Shown one piece after another: positions 23,601 through 38,158 of a stretch of 64,000 bases of DNA (within the stretch, counting starts at the first letter, position 1; each line of letters begins with the position of its first letter). Source of the DNA: Ascaris suum (taxonomy: Eukaryota > Nematoda > Chromadorea > Rhabditida > Ascarididae). Under the pieces are notes generated by a model. That model was not told where the DNA came from. It was given only the letters and a program-made list of their open reading frames with translations, and did no database searches. The DNA is taken from positions 62,001 to 126,000 of the forward strand of contig CM024173.1 of assembly GCA_013433145.1 (NCBI GenBank), given 5' to 3'. The position numbers were made by a program, and so were the translations under genes.

Positions 23601-26600
23601 CTTGTTCAGTTGTCTGCAGCCAGCAATCACGTCGCGTAAGTGCTTTGCAACACACTGCAATGACACTGTTCACACTATCGCCTCTCTTCTCCACCAACGA
23701 GAAATAATGTCAGCCATTGGTGGTCAATTTCTGTATTATAGTAGCGAATTTGTTGCCACTGTCGAAATTGATCTCCACTCGATAGTCGAGTAGTAAACGT
23801 GGTTTTTTTAAACGAGTATTGATTATTCTGCAATAAAGTGACGATATGATACTTGCGGTGGCTCGTTCCACCAGACATAGCTCGTTTCCCACCTAATATT
23901 AAAAATTGCTTCGGTCCTAGGATTAAAGCGTATGCAAGGCGCAGCAAGTCACAACAACAGCGCTCCCCCTGACCATATTGAGATTATCCGTATAACCAAA
24001 GAAACCTCGATCGCCTTCAACTACAAGCATAAAAGACAATATTAGTAAGGTAAACCGATCAGGTACCCTACGCATCCAGAGAGAGTCGCTGTAGACAGCC
24101 AATGACAACACGTAGTTTTGCCGACCAAAGCGTTACGTTAGCGTGCCGTCACTATGGGATGATATATACAAACTTGCGAGCTAAACAGGCTTATTTGGAG
24201 TCATGATAAGGCCTGCCTGCTACCTCAGTCGAGCACACCGACGATCCCCTCGTTGGCTGGCACAGATCTTCGCTCTTTATTAAGAGTATGGACAACCTCT
24301 TATTTGTGGCTGCAAATCGTCTTCAATATCTTCGACGAGCATAAACGTACAAGTGGATAACCCTATTCATGCAAACCGTTCTCCAAGCGCCACTCCGCTG
24401 ATTCCACTTATACCGTATTGTTCTTTAAAGTCTTGCATCAGCAGAGTGCATGTGAAATGATTATATTGCAGAAAACTTTCACGCTGGTCATTCTTTTTCG
24501 AAAGGTTCGAAGTTGCTGCATTTTTGCAGTTTCAACTTTATGCAAATCTCATCCTCGATAACACTTTCCGTTTACTCTACGCCTCGAGTGTTCTTGAGAA
24601 TGCAATCAACAGGAAATTTCATCGCCAAAGCTGAAGGCGGAAAAAATTGCGTTAGAAATGCGAGGGTGTTAGCTCGACAGTTCAGACATTGTGGCTTTAG
24701 GGGTGGCGAGGTAACCCATGTATGGACTCAATCGATGGGATTCGGTCGGTGCTTCTAGTGTATAGCAGTAATTGGACTTTTATATTACCGAAGCTTTGTC
24801 TATTAAGGGCATTTGACTGAAAGGTAAGCTGGAAAGGTGTATATAAGATTAGGCGTGCGTGAATTGGCGGCAGAGTTGCGAGGACAGGTGACAATTAGAA
24901 TTTCGAAAAGAAAAGAAATCTGAAAAAAAGGAAAAGTAAAATATGATCCGCTCATTTTTCGAAAAAGAAAGAAGGAAAGGGTGATAAAGAATCTACCTGA
25001 CTGTGAAAAATCTCTTTCCCATTTATATTTTGAGGATAGGAGTAGCGAGAAGGAACGACACCTCTTCAAAGTAATCACTATTTATGAGGACAGTAGAAGT
25101 ACCTCGTTTTCATTGCCTCTCCCTTCAGGACCCACCTTCTTCACGCTGACCTCACAAACATTTATTCTGGGAATACCATGCAAATTTAGACTTAAATGAT
25201 CTATGACACTGTACAATGACAATCATTCGTTGCAAGCTCATCTATAACGCATAACGAGAGAACTATTGTACCACACTTCAGAAGGCCATTCTAACACACT
25301 GACTCTCCTCCGCACAGCATCGATTGCAGCTTGGCACATAACATATCAATATCAGAGGGAGGAGTTTCATACTGCTCCCTAGCGAAAGCGCCCTCTGTGT
25401 GCCGCCATTGCTGCTTCAGTTTACCAGTTATACGTTTCGTAATAGTCTTTTTTTTACAGACTACAGCCACAGCCTCAAACTACTTTTTGTTGGCTTTCCT
25501 CAAAAGTAATGAGTACCTTAAGATCAAAGCGTGAACGCCTTATGGTTGTCCATTCACAAGCCGGTTTGTTCATAAGACATGAAATCTACTCCCCATTTTC
25601 ATAGATATACCTGTACTGCAACAAAATGCGCCTCCCCTATTACAATCAATTTAAAGCTATAGGTCATTATAGTGAAACTTGAGCATGAGAACGTACCTTG
25701 AGGCCTTTGCAAACGAATATGACTTTATCGAACACAAACATCGTTGTCATCTTTGCTGTGACCGGCAATTTTGATTTCATCATCCTGCTTACCAACCATA
25801 ATCGATTAGATGCGTCCCTTCAGGCTGAAACCAATATCCACTCTGATATTTTCGAACATGTAAGAGCTTTAACTTATATCTCAGCATTGGACAAGACTGC
25901 CTTTAGCCGCCAACCATATACGGTGAGCAGAATGCAAAAGCTTATTATGTATCGCCTTCTCTGGAACGCTTTTTGTAGCCCGTTAGTGTAAGCATTTAAG
26001 CAAGCCTGAACAGATAAATGAACAACTTTTGTGAGCTCTATTTTCGCAATTGCCGGCAAGAATTCTTTTACTGCATATTACATAATTCCCCGATTTCCTT
26101 CTTCGGTTGGTGAAACATTTCGATTGGCTAAACGGGTGTTGTGTTGAGGAGACGTACTGAAATCAAAGGTTGATGGCGAGTCGTTATTTCAAAAAAAAAA
26201 CTTTCCAGGGTATTAAAAAAAGATACTTTAAGCATTTTAATATGTTGGAGAAGAAGAAGCGAAGATGGGGCTGAAGAGGTTTACGACGTCGGATTGATTG
26301 AAGTGTTTCGAAGTTGCTTTTTAGCAGCAAAGTGCAAAAAGCAGTCTTATTTTACCTACGCAAGTGAAATGGAATTGAATTTCGCCTTTCAAAACACGGA
26401 AATGTTCTCTACTCCCATGGATGATGACTGTCTCACGCTGTCAGTGACAAAGGCACTCAACTATCACCATCTGCGGTTTCCATAATGCAGACGACTACGT
26501 ATGACCGAAAACACCGACTTTGTACAACAACTATAATGGCACGGTAAAGGAGTTGAGGTAACATGAAGATGTTGCACGAGATCGCAATACGCTGCAGGAT

Positions 26601-29600
26601 ATTGCTGTTTATAATATATGAAGCGAACAAGAATATCTTACCACCATATAACGATATAACGTTATACCGTGAGGATACGAGGATACTTAATAAAATGAAC
26701 GGCGCCGGTGGATGCATACGCTTTTCTACTTGTACGGACGTAAAAGATAATTCTCTCATATGCATTAAAGGACATCTCGAGGTTAAACGACATCGTGGAG
26801 ACGTTAGGAAAACTTGGTGACCCCAAGTTTTTCATGGTGACCATTCCATAATAGGCGTGTCTGCCATAATATGCAAATGTTGGAATACCAAGACAACGCT
26901 TAGAATACAGGGCACGGACATGCTCGGCCACCAAAGGCAGACAATATGGGCATAGTACACCTTTCATTCGAATCGCATTCAACTATGTATTAAAAACGAT
27001 GGCTTAAAAATTTAAGAGAAAGTTGAGGTATAGGACATCAACTCTAACGTTTTTTTTCCGATAAAGCTGCCACATCGGGTTCGCTACATCCTCCCTCCGA
27101 GTATAATATCGCGTTCGCATTCTCATCAATCGAAATTAATGAAATGGCTGATATCTGCATAACTTGCAAAGGTCTCCAATCGAATGCCATTATTATAGTC
27201 GAGAATACACCAACGAAATTCGACAATCATTTCAACGTCGATGTGAAGCGTTCAATCAATTCCACTCTAACTTTCACAGTAATCCGCGTACCGTCAATTA
27301 GCGCACGGGAAAAACATCTGCACACAGCGATACTGCTGATGCCGCTTAACGTTCTCCGTTGAGTGGACTAGTCAACTGCGAATGCCTATGACCTCCCACT
27401 GAGCGAATTTCGCCACGATGACCCGTTGACCCATCTGAGAAACACACTCGCAGTGTTTCGCTCTTAAATTGCAATCCAGAAAAGGAGGAAGTCAAGAGAT
27501 ATTTCACGTTCAACAAGTGGAATTACAAGCAAAAATCACAAAAATAGATGAGTCCTGACAGCGACAGCAGCGCTCAACGTACGACGCTGTTAAGTTGTGT
27601 TCGATTCACACCACGACACATTAGCATCAAATAAGTGAGTTGTGAATGATGTGACAAAAACAAGAACAAGCTTAACTAGATACTTCAATCTCTCGTCTTC
27701 ATTTTTCAGTGAACAAGTTTGAACAATGTGAGTGTCTTGTGTTTTAATTTCACGACGTCAAAACCTTCGAAACAGAACTCTAAAATGCATCAAAACGGCG
27801 ATTGTTTTCGAAGGAAGGCAATGGAAATGTGGAAAGGCTTATAAGATAATCGACACATCGCATAGGTACAAGAACAGTCATGATTATTTAATCTCAGCTA
27901 TTTAATTGAATCTCTCGTACTTTAAAGGATAATATCATCATTAAATGAGTTTCATAAGATTCATCCGATTAAAACGAATAAAAAAGGATATATTAATAAG
28001 CAATATATTGTTGAAAAATAAAGATGCTGGTTGTTCGTTGTTGGTGACACACGACTGGCACATCTCAACGCGCAAATATGTGATGCCTTCTCAACATAAG
28101 TCCGCTTTTTAAACGGATCCAAAAGACCACTTAAAACTTTCGCTGGTATACTGCAGAAAAAAAAAAGATGGATTGATGTGGCAACGACGTTCGCCTGTTA
28201 TCGATGCTACTTCCCTCATGGAATTACTGACGAATTCCAAAGTTAAAGAAAAAAAAGAAAATAAACTGACGATAAAACATTTCGAATTTCAAATGTAAAG
28301 AAAATGAGAATGGCACAATAGACAATAAAAAACATAGGAATCTGATAACATTCGCTAAAATGGCTTCATATAACGAAAACCGGTTCATCTCGCTTTTTAC
28401 AAGTATTTTCTCACTTCAGTATGAAAATTTCCACTTCCATTTATAGATTGCTATGCAAACTGATTTGATGAAAGAATGCCACCGATTTAAATAAGGTTAG
28501 TAAAAGCAGACAATGCTGATGATGTCGATGAATTGCATTCGACAACTGTGCATTTGTTGCACAAAGTACGTCTGCGCTGCATCAATTATGCGAAAGAGAG
28601 AGAGACAGATGATGAGAGAGAAAGAGGAAAAAAGAAATTTGTAACAAATCATCCAGAGACAGCAATCGTTTCATCCAAAAAAATTTTCTTAAATATGCAT
28701 ATTTCTCATATTTAAGAGGATTTATAATTTTCTAACTTAAATGAGTCAAATAATTTAAAATTTATGACCACAATTATGACCTAAATCTTCAACATGTGCT
28801 AAAATATAGCAGCAAAAGAACAATGTGCTTTTCAATCGGATTTTTTTTTTGTTCTTTATTGCATTTTTTCCAACAGAGAAAAATCAACTAATTTCAATCT
28901 GCATTTCTTCGGCTAAAACTTTCTTCGTGTAGCTTGAGGATTCAATGTTCAACGAAAAAAACAATTACTGAAAATCTAGCCAAAATTTTCCTCTACCCAA
29001 GTACACGCATACAACGTTAACGATAGCAATTTAATAGCGGCAAAAAGTGGTCAGCTCAACTGGATTTTTTTTAAACGAAAAATGTGTTGAAATATCAAAA
29101 TGCACCATAAGTATCGAAATATTTCCACGTCGATCCAACTTCAGTACATATCGAACTCTTCAAAGTATTATATATTCACAGCATTTTTTCTTTGTATTCG
29201 CGTTTAAGTCAAATGATTTCATCGCATTTTTTCCACTTATCAAATTGAGCACTAAATTTTGCATTGGCAACGCAATGAAAACTCCTCAGCTTTTCCCCGT
29301 CCCCACAAACGGCTTTCAACAAAAAACGCTTCCTTAAAAAAAGGAATTATTGTATTTACTTGAACGATAAACAGCTCTTGTTCCTAGCACCTAATCATAG
29401 CCGTTTTTTGCGTTTATTCGTGACAGCTTCAGGACTTTGTGATCTCATTTAAACCGAAATGCTTCAGTTTCTTTTAAAATAAACAGTGGTCAAACGCAAC
29501 TATAATGGACAGCGTTGCTTCGCTGAGATGTTCGGCCACTGCAATCAGCATGTTTGCATCATTATTTCCGTAGAAAAACGCTCAATTTTCGCAGCCGACT

Positions 29601-29888
29601 CATGTATAAATGAAAAACAACACCTCTGCAGCGAACTAAATTCTGCTCATTTTTGAGCTCAAAGATGCCGCTCCTCTAAACAAGTATAAACACCGCATTT
29701 CCAAAAAAAGACTTTCCAAAATTATTGTATTCAAGTTCTCTGAGCAAAGCTTACATCCAAATTCGACATCAATATCGATATCAAGCAGTTGAAAAATGAA
29801 AGAAAATCAAGTGTGGAAAAACAATAGAAATAGAGAGATGCAAACTTTTAGCAGCTTTTGAAAGAAAAAAAAAATAACATTCTACGCA

Positions 29889-30359
29889 ATGCATTCAACG
29901 TTCACATATTCGAATGTGATCATTGATTCGATGAAACAAAATAGAAATAAATATGAAGAAATTAACCGTGATAAGAAGCCGTATCTAACAAATGAGATGC
30001 ATGAGAATTTACAGAGGGTACATGAAAAGAAGAAGTGCATGCCTCAAGATGGGTTGAGCATCACGAATGCTAAGTGCAATTACACACGCAGTTATCTAGC
30101 TAGCGCTCTTATTTCAGAAGCGCCGATAACAAAAAAAAAGGCCACTAACAGGACGTTACTGATGCCACACCCTCCTCATTTACATCTTTCCCTTCCCCTC
30201 AACCTTCCCCCCTTCCGTCTAGTAAATTATATATTCTTGGATACTGTCGATCGTCGCCTGTCCTCAATTCCTAAAACGATCCACCCAATGCGAGAAACGA
30301 TGTTTAGAAGTTGTTCGATTGTGCAAACAAAGTGGTCACATGAAAACACCATTAACTAG
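29889..30359 (+). CDS. 156-codon open frame, unrecognised
   Basis: Starts MHSTFTYSNVIIDSMKQN. Basic N-terminal half, then a Pro/Leu/His-rich stretch (PHPPHLHLSLPLNLPP) that reads like pyrimidine-rich intronic DNA. No homology recognised. Low confidence that it is coding. Confidence 0.12.
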   Translation: MHSTFTYSNVIIDSMKQNRNKYEEINRDKKPYLTNEMHENLQRVHEKKKCMPQDGLSITNAKCNYTRSYLASALISEAPITKKKATNRTLLMPHPPHLHLSLPLNLPPFRLVNYIFLDTVDRRLSSIPKTIHPMRETMFRSCSIVQTKWSHENTIN

Positions 30360-30631
30360 TGGGCAATTTCTTTAAAGTACTATCGCCGACACTAAGGAAA
30401 TTTCGCCGCATGAAGCAAATTTATTTCTATTGTGAGTGAAAAAAAAGCAAAACAACTTCTCTCAGTATATGCGCAAATTTTCGACCCCGATAAGCTTTCA
30501 CTTGGCATTCACTGATATATTATCGATGCATAAAAGTAGCTTATTATTAGGAATGTCATAACTTTCAATGGTTTCTCGAAGCGGTTGGCCTGTAACGCTG
30601 CAAATCGAGCACCTCATTCACCACTTCACCT

Positions 30632-30750
30632 TCTGGCAGTAAGTACTCTTTGCATCTATTTCTGAAGCATACTACGAAAAAAGAAACGTCGACATATTTC
30701 AGTAAGTACTCTGGCAGTAAGTACTCTTTGCATTTCTGAAGCACGAAAAG
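30632..30750. repeat. Imperfect direct repeat
   Basis: TCTGGCAGTAAGTACTCTTT followed by GCAT occurs at 30632 and again at about 30710, with a partial third AGTAAGTACTC at 30701. The following TTCTGAAGCA is repeated as well. On the minus strand this gives a repeated CKEYLLPE peptide, most likely a by-product. Confidence 0.85.
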
Positions 30751-31590
30751 AATTTTTCGCAATTAGCTTCGTAAAGATGGTGGTTGCATTCCGCATAGAT
30801 TAAAGAACGAGATCATTGTGTTACAGCTAAAGTTGCACCAACTTGTTAACTGAACCGTTTCAAACAGCGGAAATTACTCATTTTCTTAGCAGCATTTTTT
30901 CACCATTCTATCAGAGACTAGAAAACAAAAAGAGCATATGATACGAGAAAAAAAAACGTTATAGAACAGGAAATAAAATTTCCAAATAAAATTTACGCAT
31001 ACAATACATATATATAAGCGACCATTAAACGAAGCGTTGCGCAATGAAAGAAAAAAATCCATTACAAAAGTTAGCATTTTTCCACACATGCGTAAATTCT
31101 CAATCTTATTAAGCTTTTTTTGCAAAGAGTATTCAGCAAAGGGTAATTCCTTGTGTATGCTCACATGTGCTACCTCTTTGATTGAACAATAATGAAATAC
31201 GCCAACGAAAAATGGTCATTGTCAAAAAATTGGATTTTTGATTCACTATCTAAAAAGCGTTCTTTAAGTACGCTCTTCAACAACCTTTGGCCTTTCTTAA
31301 TTCGATTCTCTCTTTATCAAAAAAAGAGCAACAAGCAAACTGAATTCTGGCTTATTTAATTGTACATTGCGATTCAATTAAACTACATCAATAATGAATA
31401 AAATCAACAAACGTAGAACTTCATTAGGACAACAAATGTCAAGTTAAATGTGATGTTGATTTCTGCAGATAATCATCAATCACTACTTCAGACTATAAGT
31501 TATAAAGCAATTTTATAAATAAATTCATAAATGCATTAAAAAATTGTCTATTAACTATCTGTCAAACCAGTGCTGATAAAATTATCGAGC

Positions 31591-31600
31591 NNNNNNNNNN
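31591..31600. other. Assembly gap (10 N)
   Basis: Ten consecutive N, the usual mark of a scaffold join. It divides the window into contig 1 (1-31590) and contig 2 (31601-64000). The orientation and order of the two contigs are therefore inferred by the assembler and not read directly. Confidence 0.99.
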
Positions 31601-32258
31601 TGATATTTAAGTGCTTGCATTTCATCTCACTTCTACTCATTTGCAAGATGAAATGTGCAAGTAGAAAACCGTCGTAGAACCATTAACGTAGGTTTTCGCC
31701 AATTTTTAAAATTTCACATGTGTTTATGTTGAAATCACAAATGCGATTCTCCACGTGAGATAAAGGCTTGGAAATTTTGAAGGTGATTGGACTTTTTTGG
31801 TTGAAATAAGTTACAAGGGCTTTTTACGCTAAGCTGTATAAAAACGACGGACTTAAGTGCTTCGGAATTTTTCATATTCGTAGGATAGAAAATGGTAACT
31901 GAAGCATGGAGTATTGGGGATTAGCGATTGTGCAAATTGGTCTCTCAGAAATTCAGTTTTGTTTAAACTTTAAATCAGCTTCGAGGCCTTTGATTTCCGC
32001 ATATAACCTAGACATGTCAGGTCAGCGTTTCTACTCTCCCCTTTCAAGTTTTTCGAATTCACTGACGCACGTTCTATATTTCATTTGTTTTTATAAAGGC
32101 ATTCATCTTCTGTCTCTAATCTCACACAAGCAAATACACCTAATTACATTTGCGAACATATACTGGACGGAGGTTTTCTTGGTGATTTCGTTAATTGCGT
32201 TACATTTTAAACGCAATAAGAGAATTTTGATGTCGGACTCTGCAGAAAACTCTTCACC
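31601..32258 (+). repeat. Third, error-rich partial copy of right-arm segment 35451-36097
   Basis: Directly after the gap the sequence follows 35451-36097 in the same orientation, with a one- or two-base indel every few tens of bases. It shares right-arm variants (for example TTTGCAAGATG where the left arm has TTTCCGATG), so it derives from the right-arm version. At about 32258-32268 it jumps backwards to the inner end of the right arm, in a short CCTCTT-like stretch. It looks like the uncorrected tail of a long read, or else the junction of a 3.8 kb tandem duplication. Confidence 0.85.
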
Positions 32259-32743
32259 TCTTTTGCTAAGTGATGTGCAATGCTATGGTGGATCAGTTGT
32301 TGAGCATTCTCAAAGAGAATAATGAAGCCGCTGTGTTTACTAAAAACTCTTATTCTAATGCAGACAATGGTGCATAGTTTATTTGGGACGACATTGCAGG
32401 TGACGTTCGATTGTTTTCTCCATATATAAGCTCTAAGGGGAAAGATAATATGAATGAGTAAGACGTTCATTTTGAGCGTGTGAGAGGATGCTTAATGAAG
32501 ACAATCATGTTTCTTTTTTCCTTTCTTTCCGCCTTCAAAGTTTCCTGATCTGGACAGATGTAATGTTTCTGTGCCAATATGGGTGGGTGCCCTTCGTTAC
32601 ACTGCAGATTTTCGGCTACTAATTTCGTCGTCGAGTGGAAGTTTTTTCGTTGAAGTTGGGTGTATCACGAAGTAGGTGTTGTGTGAGATTTGCTCAAAGG
32701 ACGGTAAAGAACGAGTATTGCAAACGGGCTAAATGTTTTTTAG

Positions 32744-35700
32744 ATACGGCTATCAATGGACTAGCCAGTGTTATTGACTTATATCCCATGATCGGACTTC
32801 CAGAAGCACGGAGAAATTCTTGAAACGAACCTCGGCCAGAAACCTTTTATTTACGACATCGAGCAAGATTTTTCAGGTATGTTTCATTTGCTCTTCTATG
32901 GATTTTTTCGTTTCCCACTTATGGCAGTACGCGAGCTACCCTCCTCCCCAGGCTTCTCTCTCCACCCACCGCGCCTGTATTGGGAATGGGGAGCATAATA
33001 TGCGTCAAAATTCCCAAAAGGAGGAACCTTTCGCTGAAAGTTAATGTGAAAAGGAGGGAAAAAAACAGACAAAATAGGTGAAAAATTGTAAAAGGAAGGG
33101 GGACAGGCACTATTCATCTGTTAAATGAGTAATCCAATGGCTCTCTGCGTACTGTTCTCCAAGTCGCATGCAGAATATTTTTTCTTCTGCACGGTATATG
33201 GAAGCACGACTAGACTAGATGATGTTTGTTCACTGTCTCCTCTGAAATTCCTGTGAAAATTTCTCTCGTATTGCATGTGCGACCTCATAGTTCTTTTCAA
33301 GTGTTCTTGATCAGTGCGCCACTACCACTTCATTCCCGCCGCTGTAATGTTATAGCTACATTTTCTGGTCTTAATACAGCATATAGGATGCTGCTGAATC
33401 GCGCGGACTAGTAAACTCGGGGTCGTTTCGCTTTCTTAGCGCTTTTGTAAGATATGATAGACCAGACTAATAAACAAGCTCATATGACTCAGTTTATTTA
33501 TAAACAACCTTGAAGCATTACCATTGTGCTCATTCACAGCATTTGTTGCATTTTTTAGCCATCCGTATGTCGAAGATTCAGAGTAAGCAGTGAAGAAGCC
33601 TAATTAAAAACTACTTTTCACGATACATGTTGCATATGAGGAAAATATTATATTAGCGGGAGAAAAACGTTATGCACAGCAAACGAATCAAGGATAATAA
33701 GTGCATAAAGTCAAAGTGTTTTTTATGCACTGCTCATAAAGAATGACCTATTTTCTATTTGCTACGTGTGTACTAAATTAAATATTGACCATTTTAAGCA
33801 TAGGTAGACTTACTCGACTAAGTTTTAGTGAGGTTCGTAAAGGGTTTGCTTCTGCTATTTCTCCTTTGGATTTTGTTTGAAAATTTTATATATCATTGCC
33901 CTCGCTCCCTCGCCTACCCTTATGATTCGCGAAAGTTGGAGCAGACACCTCGAAAAAGAGGGAGTGGCCAGAGCGACTTGTTCTTGTGGTGATTTTTCGG
34001 GGGCGGAGGAGAAAGCGCATACTTTTCTAGGTTTTTTACTTGATAAGTATAAGTATGTATAGACTGTAGTTTTCAATCACGCCAGAGGCTTTTTTGGGAT
34101 GTGCTGACAGATGAGTCCAAGTTCAAAAAAGCTTTGTTGAGAAAGAGGTCGATATTTTTTAATCTTTTTCTCATTTTACTGCATATTTTCTTCTCCCATT
34201 ATCCGGACCCATTAGATACTCAGCTGACAATCGGAGATGAAAAGAGCCTCTGGGGGAAAAAAGCATTTTTTGTCTTATTTCTTCCTCAGTCTTCCTTCTC
34301 GATGTTCTTTCTACCGGTCGCAGCCACGACCGAAATTCTGATTGCGGCTTCATGCCACCACTGCGTTCTCAAGAAATGGTGGGAGGAGTAAGCTCGGCCG
34401 TAATTTTTCTGCCTAAGTTTATAGGTTGCACAGGAGAAATCTTCCCGCTTACTTAAAGATTTATCTTGCTTAGCTGTGTGAGATCTTAACATTTTTAGGG
34501 GATTACTTGGAAGGTTTCTTGAATATTGCGTTCTTCCTAGGGGAAGGGCTGTGTTGGATAGAAGCTCCTACTTTTTTCTGATGTCCTATCCTAACACAGA
34601 CCTAATGCTGAAGGTGGAGCTTATATTCGAGTAGATAGGATATGATCACTTGAATGCCATGTTTATCCTCTCTTTGTGACAAATGGATGCCGCATTTAAT
34701 TGAGTTGACGTTATGAGAAGGGGTTCTTTTTTTGACGGTTTTTGATGAGGAGATATTGCTGCGAGAAACGCATACGTTTTTCATCGCTTTGTTCTTCTTC
34801 TTTCACTCTGTTTAGATGGATATTACGTTTATTTGGATTTTTATATGTAGGGGAGTTCAGCGTTTCTAAACTCGCAGCGGATAGTAAGTCCTTTTGTGGG
34901 TAGGGCCTATGGTAAGGAAGGGCATTTGTTTTTCAGGGCCTTACAACAGGGGATTCTGCTAGGAGTAAACCTGTGCTTAGGAATGGGATACGCTTGTGCA
35001 TTGCATATGGACAGATGGATCCTTAACGCCCTCACTCACCATGTTTATATAGAGACCTTGAATAAGTTTGTCGCAAGCATCAGTCGTAATTTTGTTATTC
35101 TGATGTGAAAGTTAATTGAAAAAGTTTGATTTTTAGTGGACGATTACAAGAGGAATAGTTAGGTGAGCATGCAGTAGGAGTTAACTACTGTAATTGTTAT
35201 TCCTAATGTAACTGTATGACTTAGATAGTCTTTTAAGGGGCCGTTGCTTACACATACGATTGCGTTTATCGAGTGGAATTGCCACAAGCGAAGACGAGCT
35301 GGATGAACCAGTGAGTGGATTTTTACACTTTTCAAGTGGTCGTATTTATAGCTGCCTTCTTTGCATATCCGCCTTTTAATGTGTATGCGGTTGGTGTTAT
35401 GCGTTTTTATTTTTTATTTTTTGAGTTGCAGTGCTTGCCCATATCGTTTCTGATATTTAAGTGCTTGCATTTCATCTCAACTTCATCATTTGCAAGATGA
35501 AATGTGCAAGTAGAAACCCGTCGTAGAAATCATTACGTAGGTTTTCGCCATAATTTTATATATTTCACATGCTCTTTATTGTTGAAATCCACAAATGCGA
35601 ATCTCACGAGAGATAAAGTCATGGAAATTTTGAAGGTGATGGACTGTTTGGTTGAAATAGTTACAGGGGGCTTTTTTACAAGCTGTATAAAGACGGACTT

Positions 35701-38114
35701 AAGTGCTTCGGAATTTTCATATTCGTAGGAATGAAAAATGGTAACTGAGCATGGAAGTATTGAGGATTAGCGATGTGCAAATTGGTCTCGAAATTCAGTT
35801 TTTGTTTAAACTTTAAATCAGCTTCGAGGACCTTTTTTGATTTCGCATTCCCCTAGACATGTCAGGTCAGCGTTTCTACTCTCCCCTTCAAGTTTTTTGA
35901 ATTCACTGACGCACGTTCTATCAACATTTGTTTTTATAAAGCACATCTACTGTCTCTAATCTCAACAACAAATACACCTAATTACATTTGCGAACATATG
36001 CTGGACGGCGGTTTTCTTTGTGCATTCACTAATTGCGTTACATTAAAACGCAAAAGAAGAATTTTGATGTCGGACTCTGCAGAAAACTCCTCAACCGTTT
36101 CTGCTCTGTTAACTAATGTATGCGTTGGACTAGTACGTAAAGTATATTGATTACATTAGCCAGCTGTCAGTTTACTTGGACACTTCAGTGGTGTTATACA
36201 TCGGACTTCTGAGATAGTTGAGGCAAGCGTTGTCCTTGTCTACACAAGACGACTTCAGCATTCCTTCCCGAATCTAATACGCTTTAATAGTAGCAGTCAT
36301 TTGTTCCTTTTGCTGTGGAACTCTTCTGGGTTTCATTTCGCAGTAAAATCTTCAAAAAAGCAATACAGCGTTGAAGAACGAAATTTTCCCTTTAAATTTT
36401 AGTTCAGGTAAGCGTGTTAGTTGAAGTGGAAGTGAATTCTGTTACCTACGTCGAAAATTGATCTTGTCAAGTTCGGCTTCGTTGTTGCTGCACATAATTT
36501 CTACTGAATACAGAAGCGCTGAAATCTTCATTAAGAAATTCCTTCAGACATTCAGTTGCTCGAATTCTCCAAGAAAAATCTCCAGCTAGTCTATTATCTC
36601 CAATTTCCCCACTGAAGTTTCCTGTGAGCGTCCACCTTCGGGAGAATTCATTAGGCCGCTGGAAGTTATTACTTTTCATGAATGTTAGTTTCAGAGATTG
36701 CCCTAAAATTTTCCTGAAGTTGTGAGAAAATCTAGCTTTTGCAGGGATGTGGACTTCACTTTAGAAGCCAGCGTCATATTCTGAAATAGAAAGAAAAAGT
36801 CCTTTATCCTCGATGGAACACAAGTTTCTTTTTTGTCTGTCGGCGCTATCGAAGCGTTTGCATTCGTGGGACACCCTACTCTGCAACCCATTTTTATATA
36901 CTGAGTTTTGCTAGCTAAAATATTCACGTAAGGAAGTGATAGATAAGCAAGCTGCCATCTGTAACCCAAATACTTGTAATTTCATGTTTCACGAAATGTT
37001 GTGTTTCGGGAGGACGAGAATACCATTCAACTGAGCTTTCATAATATTTCGGATTACATTAAATATAGAAATGAGTTGGCAGAAAAATGCACTAGGAACT
37101 CCTGGCGATATCTTCTATATAATACGTGGAGGAGGAGAGGGCTTCTCTGATTTAATAGCTGCTGATTAATTGGTTATGAGAGTCCATAACTGTTTTGATT
37201 CTGGGATGCTCAGTAACTGTTGCATTGTGAGCTTTTTAACCTTTATTATGGGCATATCCTCCTTTTTCTTTCATTGCTGAACACCTTCGTTTAGTTTACG
37301 TCTTCCATTTTCGCGTTTAAAACATTACTCTGTTCAGCGGGAAGGCTTTTTCTTTTCTTTTCATTAGCTTAGTGACAGTTTAGCTTTAAGCCTGTGCTCT
37401 TTGTAATTGATGAAAGCAGCTTTTACTTCAACATATTTCAGCATTTTTGGTTCCTATTCTTTTTATGTGATGCATGAAAGTTATAAACCATCCAAAATTA
37501 CAGTGCTATAGCTGCGTGGTTAGCCCACGAGGGCTATAGTCGATCATTGAACGCGTTCTATAAAGCCACGCAGCACAAGTCGAACGAGTCGCAACCGAGT
37601 GAGTTCCACACAAGGGAGTCGGCTGAGTCAATGGAAAATCGGCAGGGGTACGTTTGTGACCTCGTTTTCGCTTTTTTTTTTTCATTGATGTTACAGCTTT
37701 CTGTGTTTTTTTTTTCAGCCGCTGTCCATCCCAGTGTTATCACTAAAAGGAAGGAAGTGGCTGTTATGCAGTTTTCACTATGTTTTAATTCTACCGTCCA
37801 ATATTCGTGGAGTTAAGAAATACGCGGTGGAAACAGTGTCGATTTCTTTGCGGTATTGAGCTGAGGTTGAATATTGTTAGTTCGTTGCCTGTTTAATAGT
37901 GGAATGCAAAATGATTTGTAACTACCACATGCGGACTTAGGCTAATGCCACTTTATAGTGAGCAAAAAAGAATTTACAATTCCAAAAACTGAATATTGCA
38001 CTTATGGCAACGAGATCGAATTATGAGCAGATTGCGGTTAGGTTTGTTATTATGCTTTGCAGGCATCCATAGGTTGGCACTAACATGCTTTGCGCAGTTG
38101 GAAAATTGTGTTAA

Positions 38115-38158
<44 letters not shown>

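Larger units (their letters stand above)
20086..31590. other. Single-copy block without a supported gene
   Basis: AT-rich sequence up to the assembly gap. The longest open frames (20231-20698 plus, 155 codons; 29889-30359 plus, 156 codons) show no domain, poor codon structure and no partner exons. A minus-strand frame at 23023-23278 ending in SKDVSLW with a GTAAAT donor could be an exon, but I cannot link it to anything. There is a C-rich homopolymer tract at 21838-21863 and a purine-rich stretch at 22080-22200. Confidence 0.4.

Noticed and set aside
31591..31600. Possible novel biological system in the spacer or at the gap
   Set aside because: Nothing in 12923-31590 beyond RanBPM 5' exons and repeats supports one; the gap is plain assembly padding.
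33877..34062. Frame containing RHLEKEGVARAT considered as the LisH domain
   Set aside because: Lacks the Gly-Tyr...Ala...Phe pattern and splice sites; the true LisH exon was found at 7544-7686 and 37504-37647.
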